Of a DNA stretch of 64,000 nt, positions 44,287 to 53,686 are shown piece by piece. Location: positions 7,068,001-7,132,000 of the forward strand of contig OX328109.1 of NCBI GenBank assembly GCA_946811185.2. Direction: 5' to 3'. Position numbers and translations under genes: made by a program. A model generated the notes under the pieces. The model was given only the letters and a program-made list of their open reading frames with translations, ran no database searches and was not told the DNA's origin. This DNA is from Hippopus hippopus (Eukaryota; Mollusca; Bivalvia; Cardiida; Cardiidae). The number at the start of each line of letters is the position of its first letter. Position 1 is the stretch's first letter.

Positions 44287-44596
44287 TTTTCTTTTGTTAT
44301 TTTCTGTCATCAGGCCTAACGCCTAATAACAAAATTTGTAACAGTAAAAAAGAGAGAAATAAAATACTGATATTACGTACAATCTGATTTTCGTATTCAT
44401 GCAAGATTACAAATGAAAGCATATTGGCAACAGGAGAATTTTCTAGTCACGAATATAGACTTTTCTATGTCTGTTTCTGCTATATTAACATAATTTTAGC
44501 AAGTTGCTTAGTTAAAAAAACTCCGAAAATTTCCACTGAGCCGTAAAAAGCCAAAATATTGCAATTTTAAAGTTGATTTCTGCGTGAAAAAAATAC

Positions 44597-44700
44597 TGTA
44601 TCGGGATCTAAGAACAAACCGTACGTTTTGCGCAGTCTGAGCTTGTACTAAACTGTCCGAAAAAGCGCCCCGAGTTGGGCTTAGTAGCTATGAGTTGATT
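44597..44700 (+). mobile_element. Pal4, decayed
   Basis: GTACGTTTTGCGCAGTCTGA, AACTGTCCGAAAAAGCG, TTGGGCTTAGTAGCTATGAG. Confidence 0.5.
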
Positions 44701-45251
44701 TTTTTTAAAATGATCAACTGACATTGCTTTATCATTTAAATAACATTTCTGAGTTTACAACGTCTCAACAGACTGCATTCAGATCTTCTTTTGTGTCATT
44801 TTTCCCCCGGCGTAGCTGATTGCGCTGGCTTTTGACTGACTTCTTGGTACTGATAAAGAATGAATAGATAGTAATTTGCGATTGGTCAAAAATGTGCAGA
44901 TGTTTATTCGGCGGGCCCCTGCTGCCATATTTGCTCGCACATTTATAAAACACCTATTTACAAGCTTTGCTACTGCCAATCGATACCCCGGGCCTTGATT
45001 TATACCATAGCAAATCATTGTAATAGAGAATGATCCTTTTCTTGTTCTATTTGGAAATATAATAGTTTCATAAGCGCCACCGATAACTCAATAAATACTA
45101 CTTTTCAACAAATGAAGAACGGTGAGGAATGGAGGCAATTGCTAGCTAGGTTACCTTTTATTATTTTATTTTATTTTGAGCCACAAAAGAGTTTCAATAT
45201 TCAAATTTCAATGAAATATATGTGACTGAGAAGATGGGATGTGATTTAGAA

Positions 45252-45440
45252 ATGGTAGAAAACATTATGGGAAAAAGAGAAAATGCTGGTAACCAGCATT
45301 TTCTTCTTTTCCCACAATGTTTTAAGCAGCCTTTTTCATCAGTGTCTTTAACATTGTGGAAAAAGAGATAATGCTTGTCACCAATATTTTCTTCTTTTCC
45401 CACAATGTTTTCAGAAGGCTTTTCCTTCAGGGTCTTTAAC
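45252..45440. mobile_element. Two Pal1 hairpins in tandem
   Basis: GGAAAAAGAGAAAATGCTGG with mirror, then TTTAACATTGTGGAAAAAGA with mirror, sharing TTTTTCATCAGTGTCTTTAA. Both outer ends are eroded. Confidence 0.65.
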
Positions 45441-45941
45441 TATACAAAACTGATGACTTATCTATTGTATATGTCTTTCAAATAGTTATTGGCGAGCATT
45501 ATAACAGCAATGATTAAATAAATAGAATACAAAAGAAGGAAAAAAAAAAAGAGATGAAAAATAAGAATCATACAACCATAATGGTTCGAAAAAGAGCCAA
45601 TATACAACCATACTCCAACCTGAAAGAGGCCTTTGCAATAAAAAGACTAAAATGTAAAACCCCTCCCTCGGTCAGAACCCGGGGGCACACAGTGCAAACC
45701 AAAAAAGAAATCATGAGAATATATACATGTAAATACAACATAGAAAAAAATATAAAGAAATGTGATAAATGAAAGAAAAAAGACTAGGCAAATTAATAAC
45801 AAAATCCTTACACGAAAACGAAAAACAAGGAAAATTTGACAAATGATGACAAAATGACAATGAATGAGTGAATGAATGAATGAAAGAATGAATGAAATGC
45901 TTGTAATGAAAACGAACTACAAGGCAAACATGACAGAAGGA
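45441..45941. other. Unidentified A-rich stretch
   Basis: A-rich plus strand with a 72-codon frame (ends NIEKNIKKCDK) and (GAAT)n from 45865. It resembles the 3' end of a retroelement in composition only. Confidence 0.35.
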
Positions 45942-46652
45942 GGAGTGAGTGAGTGAGTGAGTGAGTGAGTGAGCGAGTGAGCGAGTGAGCGAGCGAGTGA
46001 GTGAGCGTGTGAGCGAGTGAGTGAGTGAGTGAGTGAGTGTGTGAGTGAGTGAGTAAGTGAGTGAGCGAGAGAGCGGGTGAGTGAGTGAGTGAGTGAGTGA
46101 GTGAGTGAGTGAGTGAGTGAGTGAGTGAGTGAGTGAGTGAGTGAGTGAGTGAGTGAGTGAGTGAGTGATTGAGCGAGTGAACAGGTGAGTGAACGATTGA
46201 ATGAGTGAGTGAGTGAGTGAGTGAGTGAGTGAGAGAGCGATTGAGTGAGCGAGTGAGTGAATGAATGAGTGAGTGAGTGAGTGAGTGAGTGAGTGAGTGA
46301 GTGAGTGAGTGAGAGAGCGATTGAGTGAGCGAGTGAGTGAATGAGTGAGTGAGTGAGTGAGTGAGTGAGCGAGTGAACGGGTGAGTGAACGATTGAGTGA
46401 GTGAGTGAGTGAGTGAGTGAGTGAGCGTCAGCGAGCGAGCGAGCGAGTGAGTGAGTGAGTGAACGGGTGAGTGAACGATTGAGTGAGTGAGTGAGTGAGT
46501 GAGTGAGTGAGTGAGTGAGAGAGCGATTGAGTGAGTGAGTGAGTAAGTGAGTGAGTGAGTGAGTGAGTGAGTGAGTGAGTGAGTGAGTGAGTGAGCGAGC
46601 GAGTTAGTGAGTGAGTGAGTGAGTGAGTGAGTGAGTGAGTGAGTGAGTGAGT
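45942..46652 (+). repeat. 0.7-kb (GAGT)n array
   Basis: Around 175 GAGT units with scattered GAGC, GAAC and GATT variants; the block AGAGAGCGATTGAGTGAGCG recurs near 46233 and 46312, so longer higher-order units have been copied too. Confidence 0.95.
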
Positions 46653-46726
46653 GGATGCTAACTAGAACAATGTCGTTCTTTCGAAATTACCAACATTGGA
46701 ATTAGTACCAATGTTGAAAGACAAAA

Positions 46727-46890
46727 TGAAATGTAACATATGTCAGATGTATGTGTTTCTTGCTGTCAGATTTCAGTGTTCACAAACGAAACTTGAAACT
46801 CGAAACTTTGAACTTGCGGCATCAAGACTTGTCATTTACAGAGAAAAATCTAAATTCTGTAGTTTCATGCTGATTTAAGACAGATAACTT
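46727..46890 (+). repeat. Dispersed repeat copy (AACATATGTCAGATG type)
   Basis: GAAATGTAACATATGTCAGA, TTGAACTTGCGGCATC, TTCATGCTGATTTAAGACAG, GTGTATATTCGTCAATTAA. Related stretches lie at 43735..43880, 48245..48365 and 49310..49505. Its class is unknown. Confidence 0.55.
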
Positions 46891-46907
46891 TTGTGTATAT
46901 TCGTCAA

Positions 46908-47136
46908 TTAAATCTTTTCCATACAATGCTGACTTTTAACGACACTGAGGAAGAGGACTTTTGAAAATATTGTGGGAAAAGGAGAAACTGCTGGTAACCA
47001 GCATTTTCTCTTTTTCCCGCAATGTTTTCTACCCTATCACGGACAAATTTTGTAATTTCGGCCACTTTTAATTTGTCGTCTGCAAATGCTTTCAATTCGG
47101 ACCATTTTGAATTTTTGTCGTCTGGCACAGGATTAA
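46908..47136 (+). mobile_element. Pal1 MITE, near complete
   Basis: TTAAATCTTTTCCATACAAT left, GCTGGTAACCAGC hairpin, right GTCGTCTGCAAATGCTTTCA to GATTAA. Confidence 0.75.
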
Positions 47137-47219
47137 ACCTGGTAAAAATCCTTGATGTTGTAACATCTAACGCCCCCCCCCCCCCCCCCGCCACCCTGTT
47201 TTCTGAAATTCTTAAAAAT

Positions 47220-47475
47220 GTCATGCTCTGGCAAAGTGGGGTTTAATGAATCTCTGTGATGCATTATACTGAGCAACGTATCACATATTTATATATCCAT
47301 AAAATCCAGTTTGTCCACCAATCGACCTAATCCTGAGGTAGAATGGTTCTTGAACATGCAGAAAATTTACAAAAAAAAATAAAAGAGTTTCGATCCATGT
47401 CAGCCTGCGCGGACTGCGCAGGCTGACATGGGCCGATACTTTTTTCAAATGCATTAAACCCACAGCGCACGACTC
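47220..47475 (-). mobile_element. Pal2 MITE
   Basis: CATGCTCTGGCAAAGTGGGG left, palindrome CATGTCAGCCTGCGCGGACT with co-varied outer arm, right end AGCGCACGACTCA. Confidence 0.74.
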
Positions 47476-47572
47476 ATATTTATGTATTAGATCTGTGCAT
47501 TAGCATAAGTATATGTACTAAAAAAAAACTAAGAATCAATAATTTTATTGACTTACTTTTCTACTTTTTTTT

Positions 47573-47781
47573 TTAACCGTTTACCGAACAATCCTTGGGA
47601 ATTCCGTATCTGAAATGTTGTGGGAAAAGGGAAAAAATACTGGTTATAAGTATGTCGGCTTTTCCTTCAATGTTTTTAACCCTTTCAACGAAAAATTCCA
47701 CCATTTTAGCCACAATTGATTGTTGTTTGCGGGTGCTTTCAAAATTAATTTATCAAAAATGTTGTCGTCCGATGAATAGTT
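47573..47781 (+). mobile_element. Pal1 MITE, decayed
   Basis: TTAACCGTTTACCGAACAAT left; hairpin weakened (ACTGGTTATAAGTATG); right GTTGTCGTCCGATGAATAG. Confidence 0.65.
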
Positions 47782-47801
47782 AGATATTTAAAAAAGGAAT
47801 T

Positions 47802-47970
47802 ATCAGGGTCAAAACTTTTTCTTTTTTAAGTTTACTGCTTGCCCAGGGACCATTCTACCTCCTGATTCTCTCGGTTGTCAAACGAAATGGAGTTTATGGA
47901 ATCATAATTATGTGATTGCTTTGTTGGTTCATTGCATCATGGAGAAGCATTAAACCCCCTTTTCACAGAG
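47802..47970 (+). mobile_element. Pal2, right half only
   Basis: GGGTCAAAACTTTTTC, CTTGCCCAGGGACC, GGAGTTTATGGAATCATAAT, CACAGAGAATGGTTCA. Confidence 0.6.
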
Positions 47971-48032
47971 AATGGTTCAGAAGTTTCATGTGTCAAAGGT
48001 ATGTTGATGGCTGTATCAGAATTCTCTGTTGA

Positions 48033-48230
48033 GCCTTGACCTGTTAAATAAGTGAAATGAAACTTTAAAGCCGATAGTAATAAACCCAACTCTTACTTTA
48101 TCAAGTGTATTTTAGGGGGAAAGGTGGTATCGCCTAATCGGACAGTGTAGATTAAGATCAGACTGCACAGAACGTGCAGTCTGATCTTGGATCTACACTG
48201 TCCGCAAAAGGTCCGTGAGTCACGCTTATC
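48033..48230 (+). mobile_element. Pal4 MITE
   Basis: CTTGACCTGTTAAATAAGTG left; GACTGCACAGAACGTGCAGT palindrome; right GTCCGTGAGTCACGCTTA. It joins a diverged repeat that recurs near 46730 and 49310. Confidence 0.72.
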
Positions 48231-48244
48231 AAAACAAAACCCGA

Positions 48245-48410
48245 AAAGAGAAACTTTGATCTTGTTGAGGCAACGGTTATCATTTTACAGAGAAAATGTC
48301 GCTCCAGGCGTTTCGTACTGATTTAAGGCAGGTGAGGTTTGTGTATATTTGTAAATTAAACATTTCACGAAAAAGCCTCAATATTGAGTTATTTTGGACC
48401 TTAAGGATAG
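48245..48410 (+). repeat. Dispersed repeat copy (as at 46727)
   Basis: TTTCGTACTGATTTAAGGCA, TTTGTGTATATTTGTAAATT, AATATTGAGTTATTTTGG; right half matches 49430..49505 closely. Confidence 0.5.
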
Positions 48411-48610
48411 GGCACCCTAATGGGATTTCATGTAACAACGCCTTTCATCGCCGAAAAAACGTACAGATTCGGCTAGACTCGGGTAATCCGTAATCGAGGC
48501 GGGAAAGCGGCGTCTATCGGCCGATCGATTACGGATTACCCGAGTCTTAGCCGAAGCCGTGCGTTATTTTGGCGATGAAAGGCGAGGTTACACGAATACC
48601 CTATCCTTAA
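48411..48610. mobile_element. TTAAGGATAGGG foldback MITE
   Basis: TTAAGGATAGGGCACCC left and GAATACCCTATCCTTAA right. A long inner stem pairs GACTCGGGTAATCCGTAATC with GATTACGGATTACCCGAGTC, and CGCCTTTCATCGCC with GGCGATGAAAGGCG. The 200-bp element is GC-rich against its surroundings. Confidence 0.78.
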
Positions 48611-48660
48611 TATTTCCATACATTCTTACTTAAACTGTTTTTTTTTTTTGCAGAAACAAA

Positions 48661-48961
48661 CCCCCAGTGAAGGCCAAAAGTAAACGATTCGGCAGTCAAA
48701 ATGCAGACAAATTTACCTCATACCATTTTTCTCGAAGTATGGATATAATCATTAGTCTTACAATGTGTCAGGAAAATCTATGGCAGAGAAAAAAAAAACC
48801 TGAAATCAAAGGTCCAAACTTTTATTCTTGTTTTATAATGCATTTTTCTGCCAGCGACATGAACTTTTGACAGATTGCACTGTAACACATTATCAGACTT
48901 CTAAATTTGTCTGGAATTTTACCTATGAATTGTTTACATTTCGCAGCTAGTGGGTCATTCA
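48661..48961. mobile_element. Pal3 foldback, decayed centre
   Basis: CCCCCAGTGAAGGCCAAAAG left, CTGCCAGCGACATGAACTT and GCAGCTAGTGGGTC right; the left copy of the AACTT...CAG segment is lost. Confidence 0.65.
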
Positions 48962-49029
48962 GTATCCTTGTCGTTATTTCAAAATGGACGACATTGGAAT
49001 TATTATAAATTTTGAAAGACGAAATGAAG

Positions 49030-49291
49030 TGACCCATGCTTTGGCAAAAGGGGGTTTAATGCTTCTCTCTGATGCATTATACCAAGCAAGGCATCAGATG
49101 ATTATGGATCCATAAAATCCATTTGATAAACAAAGACTGAATCGTGAGGTAGACTTGTCCTTTCACATGCAGAAAATTTACCGATTGCAAAAAGTTTCGG
49201 CCCAGGTCAGCCTGCGCGGACTGCGCAGGCTGACCTGGGTCGATACTTTTTTTGCAGCTGCATTAGGCCTCATTTCACAAAGCATGGCACA
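49030..49291 (-). mobile_element. Pal2 MITE, complete
   Basis: TGACCCATGCTTTGGC to CAAAGCATGGCACA, perfect palindrome around GCGCGGACTGCGC. Confidence 0.76.
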
Positions 49292-49309
49292 AATGTTTCA
49301 TTTGTCAAA

Positions 49310-49508
49310 GTTATGCTTGTTGTCGTTAGAAATATGTGTTCACAGAAAAGAACTCGAAAAGTGAAAATTTGAACTTGTCGGGGTAAGAGTTTTCATTTAC
49401 AGAGAAAATCTTGCTTCTAGCATTTCACACTGATTTAAGGCAGATAGGTCCTGTGTATATTTGTAAATTAAACTTTTAACGAGAAAGCCTAAATATTGAG
49501 TTATTTTC
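49310..49508 (+). repeat. Dispersed repeat copy (as at 46727)
   Basis: TTTGAACTTGTCGGGGTAAG, CATTTACAGAGAAAATC, TCACACTGATTTAAGGCAGA. Confidence 0.5.
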
Positions 49509-50524
49509 GTCCTTCATAGTTTCATAATTATGTTCCTAGACTTGAACGTTTATCTAAAACATATACATGTAATTGATTAACGTTTTGATCTGGTTCGATC
49601 CAATTTGGAATCACTATTATCCGTTTAAGTTTCTTTCAAGATCTCAGTTGCCTTTGCAGGCATTTTAGACTCAAAATCAGGCAGCACAAAGCCTCCAGGC
49701 TTATCTTAAATCTTTACTGTCCGCTTTGCCGAAACTTTCTTGACGAACGCTACTTTATTTATGTCCATTTTCCACACCGTTCCGGACAATATCACATCTA
49801 TGTCAGGGCGGCTGACACAAAATTTTTATTTACTTATTGGCACATCGTACATACAATACAATTTCTGTTTTGTTAAACATATTTATTTCACATCGATTGA
49901 GAAACAAGTTCTTACAACTTATACTAATCTCTCTCGATTCTGCTTCCTGGGAACTACACCAGTACCAATTTTTGGTTATAAAGAATTATAATGATACAAT
50001 TGGAACAAAACTTAAAAAAAAAATAAGTACTTTCCTCACGCACAATAATTTCCAACCTGAAAATGGACAAATTTCGCCATTTTAGCCATTTGGATAATTA
50101 TGTCCGGCTCTGCAACTGCTTTCAATGTTGACTAGTCAATGCATTCAATATTGACAAAAACTGCAAATTTCTAACGTCTAGGAAATAATTAACTAGAAGA
50201 TAGTTTTCGGCCAGTATTCACAAATTAATAGATCGGCTATTTTCGAAGAAAACGACGAGTTCTTGTCGTGGCCCTGGAGTCGTCCTCGTCGGCATTGTCG
50301 TCATCGTGCAAACTTTGACATTTTGTAATACCTCTGTTATTACTGAAGATATGTGCTTCAAACTCTGACAAGTTATCAATTAACAAAAGGGAAACTCGAG
50401 CAATAGGGGCAAGTAACTATCAAACTATTTTTTACACAGTTGTTCCCGTTTTTCGACTTAGAATTTTCACTGAATATCAAGAACTTGTAGGGAGCGTTGG
50501 CACTCGCATGCAGTACTGCATTCT
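49509..50524. other. No gene recognised
   Basis: Holds the SINE-4 tail fragment and scraps of Pal1/Pal5 ends (CAATGTTGACTAGTCAATGC near 50121); otherwise unassigned. Confidence 0.4.
49866..49970 (-). mobile_element. SINE type 4 tail fragment (minus)
   Basis: Minus strand: GGTACTGGTGTAGTTCCCAG, GCAGAATCGAGAGAGATTAG, AACTTGTTTCTCAATCGATG. It is nearly identical to the tail at 31245..31330, so the family is fairly young. Confidence 0.65.
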
Positions 50525-50672
50525 TTGTCTAATTCTAAATTTGTAAATTAACGTAATTTCTGGTTGGCTAAACCATTCGGTTAGTAAATCAGAAATTACT
50601 TTAGAATTTAGAAACTCCTTGAGGATTAGACAAAGAAAGTCTTTGGGGAAAGTTGGTGAAATGTGTCCTGGA
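50525..50672. mobile_element. Pal5 hairpin element, diverged
   Basis: TTTCTGGTTGGCTAAACCAT, GGTTAGTAAATCAGAAATTA, then GAGGATTAGACAAAGAAAGT. A second possible outer end, CCAGTATTCACAAATTAA, is at 50211. Confidence 0.6.
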
Positions 50673-50827
50673 TAATGTAACAGATGCTTTTTATCATACA
50701 TCGAGGACAATGGTGATCTAACAACGAGCAGAAAAGAAAGAAATAATTTATTAGAATATTTCAGCAGTTCAAAATATACAAATCATATCATACAACGTAT
50801 ATCTACAGGCACAAAAGTGAACTAGGA

Positions 50828-51131
50828 AGGCATTTGAAAACCTTGTGGAAAAAGGAGAAAATGCTGTTTACCAGCATTTTACTATCTGAGGAGGCACTTG
50901 AAAACATTGTGGGAACATCGTGTTACCAGCATTTTTTACTATCCGAAAGGGGACAATTAAAAACCTTGTGAAAAAAGGAGAAAATGCTGGTAACCAGCAT
51001 TTTCTCCTTTTTCGACAATGTTTTCTACCCTTTCAAAGACAAATCCATCGCCTCACCCTAACTTATTTTTTAGTCTGCAAATGCTTTCAGTTTGGACAAG
51101 TCCAAAATTTTGTCGTTTGGTCACGAGTTAA
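50828..51131 (+). repeat. Three partial Pal1 units in tandem
   Basis: Hairpins centred near 50869 (GCTGTTTACCAGC), 50915 (deleted arm, CGTGTTACCAGC) and 50995 (GCTGGTAACCAGC, complete). Only the last keeps end A (GACAAGTCCAAAATTTTGTC, GAGTTAA). Confidence 0.7.
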
Positions 51132-51232
51132 ATGAACAAGAGGTTCACCGCAGTCTGACTCGCTCCACTTGCCATGAACCAAGTACATACAGGTAAAAAA
51201 GATATTGGCAATTACAAATGGCTGTTTCTCCC

Positions 51233-51468
51233 AACGGAATTGCAGAATGAATTCTCTGCAACTTTTGAAAGAATGGGATGGAAAATGCAGATTTAATTGC
51301 TTGCAATAAAAACCCCTATGAAATTATGTTTATTCTATAAAAAAAAAAACACAACGGAATTGCATTTAAAATTCTATGCAAATTTTGAAAGGATGGAGTG
51401 GAGTGAGTGGCAGATTTACTGGCTTAAAAAAAAAGGCCCTATAAGATTATATTTATTTATATAAAAAA
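51233..51468 (+). repeat. Two ~118-bp direct repeats
   Basis: AACGGAATTGCAGAATGAAT and AACGGAATTGCATTTAAAAT begin the two units; both carry TTTTGAAAG.ATGG, GCAGATTTA and end in A-runs. Confidence 0.65.
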
Positions 51469-51755
51469 AATTGGGTAATCATTAAGTTTCTTCTCTGTCT
51501 TTTAGTTTTACAAAGGATTTGCACCTTTTGTGATGTCTACCATTTTTGACAGTTCCCAAAATGTTAAACCTCATCACGTACTCTAGAAAATGTGGATGAC
51601 AGAAACGCCGACGGACGGAAACCAGCCATTGACATTTACTGTACCGTACATTGGCAAGCTCAGCTAAAAATAATTATCACCTCGTACAGACACTATTTCA
51701 ACTTAATACAACGAACGGAATTTCGAGAGAGAAAAATAAAGTTGCAAAAAGAGAT

Positions 51756-52015
51756 TGGCCATGCTCTGTGAAAAGGGGGCTTAATGCATCTGCAAAAAGT
51801 ATCAACCCAGGTCAGCCTGCGCAGTGCGCACAGGCTGACATGGAGCGAAATATTTTGCTATTGGTCAATTTACTACATGTCAATGGACCAATCTACCTCA
51901 TAATTCAGACTTTTCTTGATTAAATGAATTTTATAGATCCATAATTATGTGATGACCTGCTTGGTGTGATGCATCACAGATATGCATTAAGCCTCCTTTT
52001 GCCACAGCATGCTCA
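51756..52015 (+). mobile_element. Pal2 MITE, complete
   Basis: TGGCCATGCTCTGTGAAAAG to CCACAGCATGCTCA; the palindrome has one arm altered (GTGCGCACAGGCTGACATGG). Confidence 0.74.
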
Positions 52016-52139
52016 GATTCAAAAATAAATTTTCGTTACGATTACAGCCGACTCTGGTCAAAGATGAGCATCATATAGCGGACGGTGTAGATCAAAGATC
52101 AGACTTCACGTTTAGTGCAGTACGATCCTTGTCCGCAAA

Positions 52140-52343
52140 AGTTTCGGCCCTGAAGAAAAAGCTTTAGAAAACATTGTGGGAATAAAAGAGAAAATTCTGG
52201 TCACCAGTATTTTCTCATTTTCCCCACAACGTTGTCCACCCTTTCGATGACAAATCTAGCCATTTAAATCGAATCTAATTTGTCGTCTGCAAGTGCTTTC
52301 AAATTGGACAAGTCTAAAATAATTGTCGTCTGGTTAGGAGTTC
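52140..52343 (+). mobile_element. Pal1 MITE (copy 1 of a duplicated block)
   Basis: GGAATAAAAGAGAAAATTCT hairpin and the diagnostic inner stretch AATCGAATCTAATTTGTCGT, shared only with the copy at 53008. Confidence 0.7.
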
Positions 52344-52372
52344 ACTAGACAGAATCAAGGATTAGAAACAAA

Positions 52373-52637
52373 TGAGCCATGCTCTGGCAAAAGGGGGCTT
52401 AATGCATCTCCGTGATCCATGGTACCTCTAGCAAACCGTCAGATACTTATGGATCCATAATAGCCACTTTTTTAATATCGGACTTAATCATAGGGTAGAC
52501 TGGTCCTTGTATATACAGAAAATTGACCAATAGCGAAAAGTTTCGGCCCAGGTCAGCCTGCGCGAATTGCGCAGGCTGACCTGGGTCGATACTTTTTCGC
52601 AGGTGCATTAAGCCCTCTTTTGACAGAGCATGGCTCA
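52373..52637 (-). mobile_element. Pal2 MITE, complete
   Basis: TGAGCCATGCTCTGGC to GACAGAGCATGGCTCA: both 12-bp termini match the family exactly. Centre GCGCGAATTGCGC. Confidence 0.8.
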
Positions 52638-52697
52638 TTTAATAGTTCGATGACAATCGAGAATCACATTTTTCACCAAAATTTCGTTTATATATAC

Positions 52698-52909
52698 TAA
52701 CTCTTTTCCTGCTAAATAAGTTAAATCTAACTTTCAAGCCGATAGTAAAAACTCGAATAATATTACTTCAAACTTTTTTTTTTGGAAAAAAATTTCTCTT
52801 TATCGGACAGTGTAGTCCCAAGATCAGACTGCACGTTCTGTGCAGTCTGATCTTGATCTACACTGTGTGCAAAAGGTCGGTGAGTTGCGCTTAGCAGCCT
52901 AAAGGTTAA
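52698..52909 (+). mobile_element. Pal4 MITE, complete
   Basis: CTAACTCTTTTCCTGCTAAA to TTAGCAGCCTAAAGGTTAA; stem CAGTGTAGTCCCAAGATCAG carries a T/C change shared with the copy at 53203. Confidence 0.75.
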
Positions 52910-53007
52910 CATCAGGTAACAGACAGAATAAATTAAAGATCGGACTTCACGTTTTTGTGCAGTAGGATCTTTGTCTACGGCTTGCGCAAAAGCTATCAAA
53001 GGCGTTA

Positions 53008-53203
53008 TAGACTCTGAAAGAGAAAGCTCGATAAAACATTGTGGGGGAGAAAGGAGAAAATTCTGGTTACCAGCATTTTATCATTTCCCCCATAAAGTTT
53101 TCTACCCATTTGAAGATTAATGTAGCCATTTGAATCGAATCTAATTTGTCGTCTGCAAATGCTTTCAAATTGGACAAGTCTGAAATATTTGTCGTCTGGT
53201 AAA
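53008..53203 (+). mobile_element. Pal1 MITE (copy 2), joined to Pal4
   Basis: Same subfamily as 52140 (AATCGAATCTAATTTGTCGT). It ends CGTCTGGTAAAG and runs directly into Pal4 sequence (TCGATAGTAAAAACCTG) without a left Pal4 end. Confidence 0.7.
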
Positions 53204-53384
53204 GTCGATAGTAAAAACCTGAATAATGTTACTTCAGACTTATTGTTTTTTTTTTGTCAAGAAAAATTTCTTGTTATCGTACAGTGTAGTTCCAAGATCA
53301 GACTGCACGTTCTGTGCAGTCTGATCTTGGATCTACACTGTCCGCAAAAGGTCATTGAGTCACGCTTACCAGCCTAAGGGTTAA
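53203..53384 (+). mobile_element. Pal4, left end replaced by Pal1; next to the Tbx1/10 stop
   Basis: Begins at TCGATAGTAAAAACCTGAAT and ends CCAGCCTAAGGGTTAA, 25 bp from the end of the Tbx1/10 coding sequence. Transcribed in reverse, its stem would form a hairpin in the 3'UTR. Confidence 0.74.
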
Positions 53385-53408
53385 AAAAAAAAACGATAAG
53401 ATTAAAGT

Positions 53409-53686
53409 TCATCGGGCATCAAAGTTATACCCAAACCCGGGGGTCGAACTTTGACTATAGGGTGGTTTTAAATGTGGGTGCCTGTATGGGCTTGTATAGT
53501 CCATATTTCGACTGTACGGGGTGGGGCGTGACTTGGCAGCCATTAAGTATGTGTCGTGGGCGTATTGGGCGTACGCGAACGACTCCGGCGTGGGATAGGT
53601 TGTTGGTAGGCGGATGCTGGGGTTAAAGTTCGGGGCGTAATTCGTGGCAGAAATATCACCGGGAGATACCTCCTTCAAGTCATCTG
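53409..53686 (-). CDS. Tbx1/10: Tbx1/10 terminal exon E with stop
   Basis: This last coding exon ends at TGA (53411..53409). It encodes about 92 residues rich in Tyr, Pro and Ser, including [20 protein letters not shown] and ending [12 protein letters not shown]. The AKSRP motif and Tyr-rich context match the Tbx1 C-terminus. The acceptor is a tandem CAGCAG: using 53686 or 53683 as first exon base gives ADDLKE or DDLKE, both in frame. A Pal4 copy begins about 25 bp after the stop, so the 3'UTR probably runs into repeats. I saw no clear AATAAA on this strand nearby. Confidence 0.9.

Larger units (their letters stand above)
52078..53203 (+). repeat. Direct duplication: 52078..52343 and 52918..53203
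   Basis: Both halves open with a damaged Pal4 stem (AGATCAGACTTCACGTTTAG / AGATCGGACTTCACGTTTTT) and continue into the same Pal1 subfamily. Between them sit a Pal2 and a complete Pal4. Confidence 0.6.

Noticed and set aside
45554..45772. Small basic protein (Lys-rich frame)
   Set aside because: An A-rich stretch with likely retroelement composition; no domain or homologue recognised.
46080..46170. Telomere-like or G-quadruplex array
   Set aside because: The unit is GAGT with no runs of three G, so neither a known telomere repeat nor a quadruplex motif.
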